Source: Xanthobacteraceae bacterium (GTDB lineage: Bacteria; Pseudomonadota; Alphaproteobacteria; Rhizobiales; Xanthobacteraceae). From it: DNA of 8,128 bases. A program made the position numbers and the translations under genes. How positions within the stretch are numbered: the stretch's first letter is position 1; every line of letters starts with the position of its first letter. The DNA lies in assembly GCA_030039655.1 (NCBI GenBank), contig JASHVC010000615.1, positions 1 through 8,128 of the forward strand, read 5' to 3'. Below the pieces are notes generated by a model that was not told where the DNA came from, did no database searches, and worked only from the letters and a program-made list of their open reading frames with translations. Shown here in pieces: positions 6,686 to 8,128 of this stretch.

Positions 6686-8128
<1,443 letters not shown>

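Overview
The window looks like a high-GC alphaproteobacterial chromosome, most likely of the order Hyphomicrobiales (Rhizobiales) and of a Bradyrhizobium, Rhodopseudomonas or Xanthobacteraceae type. That placement rests on recognising the proteins by eye (RecA tail, dimeric isocitrate dehydrogenase, the small secreted protein) and on the GC-rich codon use; no search was run. Nothing suggests phage, an insertion sequence, CRISPR or recent transfer. These look like ordinary chromosomal genes in a slightly unusual assortment.

Layout. Positions 1-426 (+) hold the 3' end of recA. A 52-bp convergent gap, nearly filled by a long imperfect palindrome (431-472), separates recA from a leftward gene for a small secreted protein (479-856). 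All remaining genes also run leftward. A 321-bp gap (857-1177) is followed by a two-component pair, kdpE-like regulator (1178-1915) and kdpD-like kinase (1908-3443). In transcription order the kinase comes first and the two genes overlap by 8 bp. A 426-bp gene-free stretch (3444-3869) with several hairpins lies upstream of the kinase. Then come a substrate-binding-fold protein without a signal peptide (3870-4715), a 90-residue protein with two membrane helices (4837-5109), a dimeric NADP-isocitrate dehydrogenase (5204-6418), and the C-terminal two thirds of a monomeric NADP-isocitrate dehydrogenase (6686 to the window edge).

How the genes fit together. The two isocitrate dehydrogenases catalyse the same TCA-cycle step (isocitrate + NADP+ to 2-oxoglutarate + CO2 + NADPH) but belong to structurally very different subfamilies. 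Side by side on one strand, they are the most notable feature here. The KdpDE-like pair lacks both the N-terminal K+-sensing module of classical KdpD and any kdpFABC genes in view, so its signal and targets are open. The substrate-binding-like protein has no transporter partner in the window and appears cytoplasmic. I see no new multi-gene system; the leads are the paired isozymes, the rewired KdpDE pair and the orphan cytosolic binding-fold protein.
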